From assembly GCA_021816385.1 (NCBI GenBank), contig JAKAYJ010000075.1:1-6029 (forward strand): 6,029 bases of DNA, written 5' to 3'. The position numbers and the translations under genes were made by a program. Of the stretch, positions 1 to 4,910 are shown piece by piece. The notes beneath the pieces are model-generated. The model had not been told where the DNA came from and ran no database searches. It saw only the letters and a program-made list of their open reading frames with translations. The stretch comes from Thermoplasmata archaeon (GTDB taxonomy: Archaea; Thermoplasmatota; Thermoplasmata; Thermoplasmatales; Thermoplasmataceae). Each line of letters starts with the position of its first letter. Position 1 is the stretch's first letter.

Positions 1-11
1 CACCAAATTTC

Positions 12-19
12 TTTTATAA
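12..19 (+). promoter_or_regulatory. TATA box of the tRNA-Gly gene
   Basis: TTTTATAA lies with its centre about 28 bases before the first base of the tRNA, preceded by an A-rich stretch that could serve as a BRE (TFB site). This is the usual archaeal spacing for transcription starting at or a few bases before the mature 5' end. The call rests on motif and position only. Confidence 0.6.
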
Positions 20-43
20 CCATTTGCAATACCAGCGTTAGCA

Positions 44-115
44 GCGGGAATAGTGTAGTGGTTATCACAGGGGCTTCCCAAGCCCTTAACCCGGGTTCGA
101 ATCCCGGTTTCCGCA
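44..115 (+). tRNA. tRNA-Gly (anticodon CCC)
   Basis: A complete cloverleaf folds from these 72 bases. The acceptor stem GCGGGAA pairs with TTTCCGC (one G-U). The D arm is short. The anticodon stem GGGGC/GCCCT closes the loop TTCCCAA, which gives anticodon CCC. The variable loop is four bases. The T stem CCGGG/CCCGG closes the loop TTCGAAT. The discriminator base is A115 and no CCA is encoded. No intron is present. tRNA-Gly genes are common integration sites for archaeal viruses and plasmids, and the DNA after the 3' end is gene-poor and looks accessory, but no second copy of the tRNA 3' end occurs in this window. Confidence 0.97.
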
Positions 116-1088
116 CTCTAGTAAAAGTTCAATGCGTGTACCTGTGAGAATGGGTATAAATCAAGTTTGTTTATATACTAAGGATTCACTTTTTGAGATA
201 TATTATTAAGTAAATAAAAATAGTTAGTTTAATTCTATTTCTTTAGACATCTTTTCAATATTATTCATAGTCTAAATTGCATTAAAGAGATTGAAAGCGA
301 TCCGCTATCTGCGTTTGTGTAATTCTTCTATTGAGATGCTTCCCAGATATGGTACCATTGCTCTAATATCGTTCAAGTCTTTTTCTAAGGCTCTATAAGG
401 CATGTTCTTTGTCCAAGGCATAATACCATCCAAACAGTTAAACACACCCTGAAAAGCCGTAAAAAAGCATAATATTTGCTTAAATCACGCTTATGGATTG
501 GATTTCACGTGTCGTTTTGATCTCCATTTTTGATGAACTATGTTTTTGTTACTTTAGTAACAGATTTTAGAGATCCTTCATTGACCATGGCCATAGAAGA
601 TCTTAGAATATCTTTTTCTCATGGAGAGAATCCTATCAGATAACCGAGTTTTAACAAAAATATATCATTAACTCGGGTTCTCATAATTCGTTGATAGGTC
701 ATGATGTAATTATACCATGTCATCAGTCCTGTTTCCTATAACCTAAGGTAAACAAACCTATTTTGTAAAAGTGAGATTGAATCATTAGGTATCACTTTTA
801 AGGATCTCAAAAAATTGTTTAGGCCATAATTCCAATGTAGTGAGATCTTACAATGCAGGATCCATGAATGTCCTCAGAGGAATCGGTCAGATATCAGTAT
901 TCTTTCGATGCATTGCTATTACATGCATCTTATTTTGAGATGGTCCATCATGGTAACTGAGTTCTCTAAAATAATAGGGATAGATTAACTTCGCTGACTA
1001 CCGGACAGAACTGAGCTGTCATTTAGACTTTTTTATGTATATAATATGGCGTTTACCATAGGTTTTCGAGAGAAATAACGTAAAATAC
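116..1088. other. gene-poor, hairpin-rich stretch after the tRNA
   Basis: No intact gene of convincing length is seen on either strand. The stretch holds the decayed reading frame described separately (305-873) and several short perfect inverted repeats: TGTTACT/AGTAACA at 547-562, TAAAAGTGA/TCACTTTTA at 766-800, GATGCAT/ATGCATC at 907-929, and GACAG/CTGTC at 1004-1020 followed by a run of six T at 1029-1034. The last resembles a terminator for rightward transcripts. Nothing recognisable was found between 116 and 304, or above 873 apart from these hairpins. The likely reading is old accessory DNA behind a tRNA integration site, but a non-coding RNA cannot be ruled out. Confidence 0.5.
305..873 (-). 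pseudogene. decayed protein-coding gene, family unknown
   Basis: Reading leftwards from 873, one frame stays mostly open for about 140 codons, interrupted by four stops (736-738 TAG, 619-621 TGA, 538-540 TAG, 505-507 TGA). Near 451 a one-base frameshift joins it to a second frame that is open for 50 more codons and ends at TAG 305-307. Conceptual pieces read like real protein: YYAFLRLF runs on through the frameshift into QGVFNCLDGIMPW, and the C-terminus is helical and charged, ending SIEELHKRR. If only the last part is real, a 38-residue frame starts at ATG 421. I do not recognise the family; a transposase, integrase or plasmid gene are all possible. The stop count is only moderately below random expectation, so the decayed upstream part is tentative. 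Confidence 0.4.
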
Positions 1089-1108
1089 AGGATTTCTTTT
1101 GAAATCCT
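1089..1108 (-). terminator. perfect 8-bp hairpin at the end of the ATPase gene
   Basis: AGGATTTC and GAAATCCT form an eight-base-pair stem with a four-base loop. On the minus strand the stem begins inside the stop codon of the ATPase gene and is followed by a short T-rich stretch (GTATTTTACGTTATTT). It could mark the transcript's 3' end or protect it from exonucleases. It directly abuts the 11-base repeat array, so a DNA-level role is also possible. Confidence 0.5.
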
Positions 1109-1910
1109 ATCGATGTTCTATCGATGGTTTATCGATGTCCTTTCGATCATTAACATGCTTGAGATTCTTCAGTGAGTTAGGATTGACATTCCTCTTTGGC
1201 TTCTTTTTCCCTTCCTGGTTATCTGCCATTGAGTGCAGCAGCTTCTGGACTTCCTTCTGCTTCTTTCTTATCTCTATGTCCCTCTTTGCTTCATACTGAT
1301 CAATCAACCACTTTGGTGGAAGGGAGAACTGGACAGTCTTTACTGTTACTGTCCTTGTCCTCATCCCCTTGTTTGGTGTCTGCATCCTGGGATATACCAT
1401 GAAGTCATCACCGGCCTTGAATGGGTTTGGTTCAGGGAGTTTTATCTTGAATACTCCCTGTTCCTTTGTTGCTTCAAAGAAGATGTTGATCAGTCCTCTT
1501 GTCTGTGAGTCTATGTAGTTCCATTTTGGAACTGTTATGAATGTTATGAGATTACGATACCTGAATGACTGGGCTACTACAGATATGGCCTTGTTCTGGA
1601 CTGACTGCCAGTCCCTTGCATTCATGAACACACCGGCATCATCCAGTATTACTGAGTTTCCCTTCTTCAGGTTTCCGTCGATCACGTAGTCAACAAAATC
1701 CGTAACGTCAAACATGACCTTATCCTGTTTGAATGTTGCATCACAGGTATATGCAAGCTCCAGGGCAGAATATGACTTGCCACTGCCTCTTGGTCCCACA
1801 AACAGGCCAAGGACATCCATGTTCCTTGCAATCCTGTTTCTTATCCAGGGTATCAGCCACATGTCATATCTGTCCTTCGAATATTCAGGATCCTCAAACG
1901 GAAGCTTCAT
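1107..1910 (-). CDS. P-loop ATPase, Zot/FtsK-HerA type
   Basis: Predicted 267-residue ATPase. Walker A is GPRGSGKS at residues 39-46. Walker B is VILDD at about 87-91, followed by AGVFMNARDW. A later segment, FITVPKWNYID near 125-133, carries a polar residue pattern like the end of the ATPase core in Zot/HerA-type proteins. The C-terminal 70 residues are strongly basic and likely helical or disordered, plausibly a DNA or membrane contact. Such ATPases in archaeal viruses and plasmids power DNA packaging, extrusion or secretion; that role is inference. Start: ATG 1910 has GGGGTGA five bases upstream. ATG 1943 would add 11 residues but its AGGAG sits only one base away. The gene follows the 130-residue zinc-type protein in one operon. 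The last 40 bases contain the 11-base repeats and the stop lies within a hairpin. Confidence 0.85.
   Translation of the reverse strand: MKLPFEDPEYSKDRYDMWLIPWIRNRIARNMDVLGLFVGPRGSGKSYSALELAYTCDATFKQDKVMFDVTDFVDYVIDGNLKKGNSVILDDAGVFMNARDWQSVQNKAISVVAQSFRYRNLITFITVPKWNYIDSQTRGLINIFFEATKEQGVFKIKLPEPNPFKAGDDFMVYPRMQTPNKGMRTRTVTVKTVQFSLPPKWLIDQYEAKRDIEIRKKQKEVQKLLHSMADNQEGKKKPKRNVNPNSLKNLKHVNDRKDIDKPSIEHR
1108..1148. repeat. four 11-bp phased repeats with ATCGAT core
   Basis: TATCGATG occurs at 1108, 1119 and 1130, and a diverged copy TTTCGATC at 1141, so the spacing is exactly 11 bases, about one helical turn. The three best units contain the palindrome ATCGAT. They code for the last residues of the ATPase (from about DRKDID to IEHR), but an 11-base period is not a multiple of three, so the repeat is not a protein repeat. 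Phased short repeats of this type are typical protein-binding iterons for replication, partition or packaging. No function is shown here. Confidence 0.6.
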
Positions 1911-1959
1911 CATCTTCACCCCATTCATACTTATGGTTATCATTCTCCTGGTAGGCCAT
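1894..1959 (-). CDS. possible 21-residue acidic peptide overlapping the ATPase start
   Basis: An ATG two bases past the stop codon of the upstream zinc-type gene opens a 21-codon frame (MAYQENDNHKYEWG, then an acidic tail ending EASV). It ends at TGA 1894-1896, inside the first codons of the ATPase. GAGG lies about ten bases before the ATG, a usable ribosome site. The composition is hydrophilic and acidic, more protein-like than the alternative N-terminal extension of the ATPase in the other frame. It may be a translational coupler that delivers ribosomes to the ATPase start at 1910. It is too short to be certain. Confidence 0.35.
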   Translation of the reverse strand: MAYQENDNHKYEWGEDDEASV

Positions 1960-1960
1960 T

Positions 1961-2353
1961 TTAATCAGTCCTCACATCATAATCTTTATCATCATCTGCC
2001 AGGTCCAGGGAAACACCAGGACTCAGAACTATCTCAGTCTTTCCATCTACCCTGAGTTCGAGGCCTTTATCAGTTTCCACTATCTCACCGATTCTCTTGA
2101 CCCCTGCATCTTCATATCTGCTTCCGGATAGCCTGAATACTGCCTCAATCATTACAACCGGATCATCAGGATCATCTACTTCAGATAGGCCTATTCCATC
2201 ATTCTTGAACAGTGTAAAATCCTCAAAGTGATTGCATGCCGGTTCTGACTTTGTCCTTTTGATTGTAGTTATGGCAGAACAGTAAGGGCAGCTTAAAGGA
2301 ACATCCTTGAGTGAGGGTTCTTGCCTTACATAAACCTTGGTTACATTCTTCAT
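1961..2353 (-). CDS. small putative zinc-binding protein
   Basis: This 130-residue protein is not recognised by family. Near the N-terminus it has CPYC at residues 22-25 and ACNH with C40 and H42, a CxxC-x14-CxH arrangement that fits a single zinc site. The rest has no cysteine. The middle (about 55-80) is acidic then hydrophobic (DDPDDPVVMIEAVFRL), and the last residues are highly acidic (DLADDDKDYD). It is the first gene of a minus-strand operon with the ATPase; the gap between them is short and may be filled by a 21-codon frame. A role as an adaptor, regulator or DNA-binding partner of the ATPase is only a guess. The ATG at 2353 lacks a good SD (GGTGG is 13 bases away), and two possible promoters lie upstream. 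Confidence 0.75.
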   Translation of the reverse strand: MKNVTKVYVRQEPSLKDVPLSCPYCSAITTIKRTKSEPACNHFEDFTLFKNDGIGLSEVDDPDDPVVMIEAVFRLSGSRYEDAGVKRIGEIVETDKGLELRVDGKTEIVLSPGVSLDLADDDKDYDVRTD

Positions 2354-2375
2354 ACTATATCGAACGCCACCACTA

Positions 2376-2390
2376 AGATAAACCTTATCT
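2376..2390. promoter_or_regulatory. 6-bp dyad before the zinc-type gene, possible operator
   Basis: AGATAA and TTATCT form a perfect inverted repeat around three bases, centred 30 bases before the ATG at 2353. Read on the minus strand, the same bases contain TTTATCTT, which could be a weak TATA box for a leaderless start. A second dyad, CTCACGC (2389-2395) with GCGTGAG (2433-2439), overlaps its edge. A regulator binding here could control the minus-strand operon. This is inferred from symmetry alone. Confidence 0.35.
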
Positions 2391-2447
2391 CACGCATTCG
2401 AGTCCTAGTAGACAGAATGGAATGAATACAAGGCGTGAGGTTTACAT

Positions 2448-2455
2448 TATTTAAA
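2448..2455 (-). promoter_or_regulatory. TATA box for the leftward operon
   Basis: TTTAAATA on the minus strand matches the archaeal box A well. It would place the transcription start near 2425, giving a leader of about 70 bases before the zinc-type gene. The leader would hold the CTCACGC/GCGTGAG dyad. The alternative is the weaker box nearer the gene. Confidence 0.4.
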
Positions 2456-2467
2456 CGTAGCGCTAAA

Positions 2468-2475
2468 TTAAATAA
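2468..2475 (+). promoter_or_regulatory. TATA box for the toxin-antitoxin operon
   Basis: TTAAATAA is centred 25 bases before the ATG at 2496, which puts the expected transcription start on or next to the A of the start codon. There is no SD before this ATG, so a leaderless mRNA is likely. The palindrome AGCGCT (2459-2464) lies just upstream, between the two divergent TATA boxes, and is a possible site for autoregulation by the antitoxin. Confidence 0.55.
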
Positions 2476-2495
2476 CTTTGTAGCTATATTAAGTT

Positions 2496-3065
2496 ATGAT
2501 TTCAGGTATAGAACTTGTACAATACATTCTGCTGAAATACGGCCCTCTACCGCAAAAAAAACTCCACAAATTAGCTTATTTGTCAGAAATTCAGTATATT
2601 AAAAAACATGGAAAAAGACTTTCAGATCTTACATTCAAGAAATATTATTATGGTCCTTATTCTGAGGATATAAGAAATATAGAAGATCTGGATGAGAACA
2701 TAGTAATAACTGAAAAAATGAATGGCCTTTACCCAGTCAAATTATCAGAAATTGTTAATGAAGAAGTTGTTGAACCTATAAATGATCCAAACTTGCGCCA
2801 AGAAATAGATTCTCTGCTGAGGTCGTATAAGGATAAAAGTGGAGGAGAACTTGAAGTTGAAGCGGATAAAACAGAACCATTCCTTGAAGCGGAAAATCTA
2901 AATGACATATTAGATCTTGATGGCTATGCTTGGTATTATAATAAAATTAATTCTGATGAGTTCTGGGAAGATGCGATTAAAAAAGATAAGAACAACAGAG
3001 ATAACAACGTATATGGTAAGCGCATTCTAAAGAAAGCCACTGAAATAGATTCTTTATTTTCTTAG
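2496..3065 (+). CDS. Panacea-domain (DUF4065, SocA-like) antitoxin
   Basis: This 189-residue protein carries the hallmark of the Panacea antitoxin domain: a leading helix (GIELVQYILLKYGPL), then KKLHKLAYLSEIQYI at 21-35, and the conserved FKKYYYGPYSEDI at 47-59. The C-terminal third (about 117-189) is charged and ends in a helix. Panacea proteins neutralise many unrelated toxins through direct binding, and this one sits nine bases before a RelE-like toxin gene, in the expected antitoxin-first order. The promoter is close to the ATG and suggests a leaderless message. It is somewhat longer than minimal Panacea domains because of the acidic insert near 85-135, which may hold the toxin-binding surface. 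Base composition is visibly more A-rich than in the flanking minus-strand genes, a hint of separate acquisition. Confidence 0.88.
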   Translation: MISGIELVQYILLKYGPLPQKKLHKLAYLSEIQYIKKHGKRLSDLTFKKYYYGPYSEDIRNIEDLDENIVITEKMNGLYPVKLSEIVNEEVVEPINDPNLRQEIDSLLRSYKDKSGGELEVEADKTEPFLEAENLNDILDLDGYAWYYNKINSDEFWEDAIKKDKNNRDNNVYGKRILKKATEIDSLFS

Positions 3066-3074
3066 GCCAGTTGA

Positions 3075-3356
3075 ATGACTTGCGACAGCTATTATTTTGA
3101 CATATTTGCCATTGAGCCTTATATTTCTAAAATAAAAGACGCTTCCATAAAGGAGCAAGTTAGAAAGAAATTGAAGAAGGTTTTAGAAAATCCCTCTATT
3201 GGTGAAACGAAGAGCTATAATCTTACAGGGATTCGTGCGGTAAAAGTAAACAAACAAAAGATAGTGATCCTTTACAAAATAGACGAAAAGGATCCCTGTA
3301 AGGTAGTGTTTGTAGATATTGGATCCCACGAAGATGTTTACAGCCTAACCTTCTAA
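3075..3356 (+). CDS. RelE/ParE-fold toxin, probable mRNA interferase
   Basis: The 93-residue product has the RelE/ParE pattern: two N-terminal helices (to about residue 39), the turn NPSIGETKSYNLTG at 39-52, then strands RAVKVNKQKIVILYKID (54-70) and KVVFVDIGSHEDVY (76-89). Basic residues R54, K57 and K60 and the late tyrosine Y89 in the SHEDVY motif occupy places used for RNA binding or catalysis in RelE/YafQ-type ribonucleases. The family's usual activity is ribosome-dependent or free mRNA cleavage, though ParE members act on gyrase; the residues favour a nuclease. The gene starts nine bases after the antitoxin stop with only a weak SD, which suggests coupled translation and lower toxin output. 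The ATG at 3075 is the first start in this frame after the antitoxin. Confidence 0.85.
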   Translation: MTCDSYYFDIFAIEPYISKIKDASIKEQVRKKLKKVLENPSIGETKSYNLTGIRAVKVNKQKIVILYKIDEKDPCKVVFVDIGSHEDVYSLTF

Positions 3357-3364
3357 TTATATAA
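3357..3364 (+). promoter_or_regulatory. TATA box for the 3398-3977 gene pair
   Basis: TTATATAA begins one base after the toxin stop codon. Its spacing predicts a transcript starting near 3386, about 12 bases before the ATG at 3398. This supports that ATG over the TTG at 3377 and makes the next two genes a transcription unit separate from the toxin-antitoxin operon. Confidence 0.45.
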
Positions 3365-3397
3365 CTAAGAGGTCCATTGTTATATTTGTTAGGGAAG

Positions 3398-3742
3398 ATG
3401 CTGCTTAATGGACTTGGGTTACCCACCCTCAGGTCGATCGATCGAGAGAAAACCAAAAACGATGGTGGTCATGGTGACCGTGTCCGGCCAGATGACCCGC
3501 ATGATATAAAGCATGATTCACAAAATACGAGAGAATCATCTGAAAAGGATCCTTTTGATCCTATGAACACGCCAGCTCTTCCAGGAATGACGAAAGAAGA
3601 AATAATGGATATCATGGTTGAGAAAATGATCCGGAAGGGGGAAACAGTGAATAAGAAGACTGCAGGCGTTCTGGAATACTTGTCTGATATGGCCTACAAG
3701 GAACTGAACGGGGAGGGTGAAAAAGATGACAAAACAAATTAA
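3398..3742 (+). CDS. hydrophilic protein with disordered N-terminal half
   Basis: I do not recognise this 114-residue protein. Residues about 15-60 are rich in D, H, K, R, P and S and look disordered. Residues from about 63 (GMTKEEIMDIMVEKMIRKG) to 105 form two amphipathic helices, followed by an acidic tail. Start choice: ATG 3398 fits the TATA box at 3357-3364, with GGGA just upstream. TTG 3377 would add seven residues and has GAGG four bases upstream, but would probably precede the transcription start. The stop overlaps the next gene by 17 bases, so the two are likely coupled. A soluble partner or scaffold for the membrane protein encoded next is possible but unproven. Early codons contain a 12-base perfect palindrome. 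Confidence 0.65.
   Translation: MLLNGLGLPTLRSIDREKTKNDGGHGDRVRPDDPHDIKHDSQNTRESSEKDPFDPMNTPALPGMTKEEIMDIMVEKMIRKGETVNKKTAGVLEYLSDMAYKELNGEGEKDDKTN
3434..3445. repeat. 12-bp perfect palindrome TCGATCGATCGA
   Basis: A self-complementary run inside the start of the 114-residue gene. It shares the ATCGAT core with the 11-base repeats at 1108-1148, so both could be sites for the same DNA-binding protein. It may also simply be chance within coding DNA. Confidence 0.4.
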
Positions 3743-3977
3743 GTCAGGAAGTACAGGGAAAAGTAAAGCACGTTCCTTTCACCTGCAGCTCAAACATGTT
3801 CTTGGAGGTGTATCGCTTCTAAGCCTCCTTGCTGCATTCGTAGTATTTTCCATTCCTGCCTCGAATGGCATAATCAATATATTTGACCTGCAGAAATTTA
3901 TTTCAGGTTTGGTATGGTTGGGAACAGCCCTATTTAGCGGGGGATCTGCTGTAGTATTACATGATGCAGAAGATTAA
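3726..3977 (+). CDS. small two-helix membrane protein
   Basis: An 83-residue protein with a basic, hydrophilic N-terminus (residues 1-23, many K, R and S) and two hydrophobic helices at about 24-44 (VLGGVSLLSLLAAFVVF) and 59-78 (ISGLVWLGTALFSGGSAVVL), joined by a 14-residue loop. It ends in a short acidic tail (HDAED). GGGAGG ends nine bases before ATG 3726, an excellent ribosome site; GTG 3717 lies within that SD and is unlikely to be the start. The gene overlaps the preceding one by 17 bases. Size and topology resemble small virion membrane or coat proteins of lipid-containing archaeal viruses and also holin-like proteins. No sequence family is recognised, so this is only a topological comparison. 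Confidence 0.75.
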   Translation: MTKQIKSGSTGKSKARSFHLQLKHVLGGVSLLSLLAAFVVFSIPASNGIINIFDLQKFISGLVWLGTALFSGGSAVVLHDAED

Positions 3978-3979
3978 TT

Positions 3980-4102
3980 AAGCCCCATATCATTCGATTT
4001 AATATGTATCAGATAAAGAGGAAATCTCATTTTAATCTTTTTGTTGGGTACTGCCTAATGATAGCTGGGGCTTCACTTTTAGCTTATGCTCTTATCATTA
4101 GG
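3980..4102 (+). repeat. two interlocking inverted repeats after the membrane-protein gene
   Basis: AAGCCCCA (3980-3987) is complementary to TGGGGCTT (4066-4073). CCTAATGATA (4054-4063) is complementary to TATCATTAGG (4093-4102). The right arm of the first pair lies in the loop of the second, so in RNA they could form a pseudoknot or switch between states. They follow the 3726-3977 gene's stop codon. The role is unknown: a 3' UTR structure, an RNA switch before the small peptide gene at 4196, or DNA-binding dyads. Confidence 0.45.
4030..4042 (+). terminator. T-rich transcription stop after the 3398-3977 pair
   Basis: TTTTAATCTTTTT on the sense strand, 53 bases after the stop codon, matches the oligo-T signals that end archaeal transcripts. 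No stem is needed in archaea. Evidence is sequence composition only. Confidence 0.4.
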
Positions 4103-4195
4103 TAAAATTCGATACATCTTTCGCACATGCTCTCGGCACTGGCCGCAGGATACCTTCATCATGAAGAGAAGGAAACCTGTAAATAACAATGAGGG

Positions 4196-4294
4196 ATGCA
4201 TAGAAGGAAGAAAGTGGACATAATCAGATACCTGTATATTGCAAGTATGATTGGGAGCATTCTCCTGATACTCAACGGAATAGGGATTATCTAA
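4196..4294 (+). CDS. possible 32-residue single-helix membrane peptide
   Basis: The frame from ATG 4196 encodes a basic head (MHRRKKVDIIR) followed by one hydrophobic helix (YLYIASMIGSILLILNGIGI) and stops at TAA 4292-4294, with a T-run right after. The positive head and single helix are the classic layout of a small membrane peptide. GAGGG abuts the ATG too closely to be a good SD. GTG 4214, with AAGGAAG upstream, would give 26 residues and may be the true start. It lies in the same direction as the 3726 membrane protein. The opposite strand has an 80-codon frame over the same DNA with only a GTG start and no ribosome site, which I consider the shadow. Confidence 0.45.
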   Translation: MHRRKKVDIIRYLYIASMIGSILLILNGIGII

Positions 4295-4488
4295 TTTTTC
4301 AGCTGATACATTATTATCCACAACTCATTTTAAAACGATTTAAGGCACATCCCGAAGTCTCATAATAGTATTACACTACCAAAGTTTAAGGGAATTTGAC
4401 AGTTTATTCTTAATATGAAAAGTTCTATAAATTTTAGTTGTCAGATCACTCCTGGTAACTGGATTCGCATTTGAATCGATTTATACTT

Positions 4489-4785
4489 TCATTCATAAAT
4501 GTCCTGAGGTGGAAATAGATAGTAATGACCCGTAAACTTCTTGATTTCCTTTTCTGATTTGATTATTTTTGAAACCATGACCATTAAACCGATTATGGCG
4601 AACAGCAATTCAACTGCGATGGCGAATTGTGCTGGTGGTATTAGGAAAGTGAGGCGAATAAGTAACATGTAAAGACCGATTACGTATATTACACCTATTA
4701 CCCTGTAATTCGGGAAACCTAAAAAGGATCTTCTGTATGCCCACTTAACAGGAATTTTCCTTAGATGTCCTTCTTCATAACTCAT
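4489..4785 (-). CDS. 98-residue two-helix membrane protein
   Basis: No family recognised. The N-terminus (1-27) is hydrophilic with aromatic and basic residues (PVKWAYRRSFLGFPNYR). Helix one is at about 29-49 and helix two at about 53-73, separated by a tight PP turn (LIPPAQF), so both ends face the same side. The C-terminal 25 residues are charged then aromatic (FTGHYYLFPPQDIYE). GAGGT sits eight to nine bases before ATG 4785, a good ribosome site. The start overlaps the end of the 40-residue gene by 11 bases (ATGAGTTATGA), indicating coupled translation. As the third gene after a spike-like surface protein it may be a membrane partner, anchor or envelope component; this is inference from order and topology. 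Confidence 0.78.
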   Translation of the reverse strand: MSYEEGHLRKIPVKWAYRRSFLGFPNYRVIGVIYVIGLYMLLIRLTFLIPPAQFAIAVELLFAIIGLMVMVSKIIKSEKEIKKFTGHYYLFPPQDIYE

Positions 4786-4897
4786 TTAAATCTACCTCTG
4801 TGTTGTTATCAATATTAGATATTAAAAATTTAGCCATACTTCTTTGAAGAGGTAGTTTTTCTTCAAAATTGATTTTAAAATTATATACTGAAATCAC
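4775..4897 (-). CDS. 40-residue small protein between surface and membrane genes
   Basis: A short open frame fills the gap between the surface-protein gene and the 98-residue membrane protein. GTG 4897 has AGGTGAT ending four bases upstream, a near-perfect SD. Another in-frame GTG at 4906 lies within that SD and is less likely. The product begins MISVYNFKINFEEKLPLQRS and ends NTEVDLNEL; it is soluble and mixed-charge, with a likely strand then helix, and no membrane segment. Its stop TGA overlaps the ATG of the membrane protein by 11 bases. The gene starts only 13 bases after the surface-protein stop. The tight three-gene packing with ribosome sites on each gene is the best evidence that it is real. 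Confidence 0.65.
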   Translation of the reverse strand: MISVYNFKINFEEKLPLQRSMAKFLISNIDNNTEVDLNEL

Positions 4898-4910
4898 TAC
4901 TATCACCTAA

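Noticed and set aside
671..680. ACTCGGGTTC, resembling a tRNA T-arm and a possible second att site
   Set aside because: Only seven bases match the tRNA-Gly T-arm and the other stem half is absent.
1099..2055. Several plus-strand frames opposite the ATPase and zinc-type genes
   Set aside because: They are low-complexity (Ser/Leu/Phe-rich) antisense readings of clearly coding minus-strand DNA.
2391..2410. ATTCGAGTCC, T-loop-like motif in the divergent promoter region
   Set aside because: No acceptor, D or anticodon arms can be drawn around it.
3223..3456. 77-codon minus-strand frame over the toxin gene
   Set aside because: It is the antisense shadow of the RelE-like gene and the start of the next gene, with no supporting signals.
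4086..4223. 45-codon plus-strand frame and a shorter one at 4127-4186 (MLSALAAGYLHHEEKETCK)
   Set aside because: Neither has a clear ribosome site, and both overlap the inverted repeats and the 4196 peptide in different frames. They could be real but support is too weak.
4079..4321. 80-codon minus-strand frame with a CGQC motif
   Set aside because: It needs a GTG start with no ribosome site and lies opposite the more convincing basic-head membrane peptide. The CxxC-type motif alone is not enough.
4453..4465. TGGTAACTGGATT repeated at 5996-6008, both followed closely by GCAT
   Set aside because: A 13-base repeat is not surprising in 6 kb searched on both strands, and one copy is ordinary coding sequence. 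It was considered as a recombination or attachment site and not supported.
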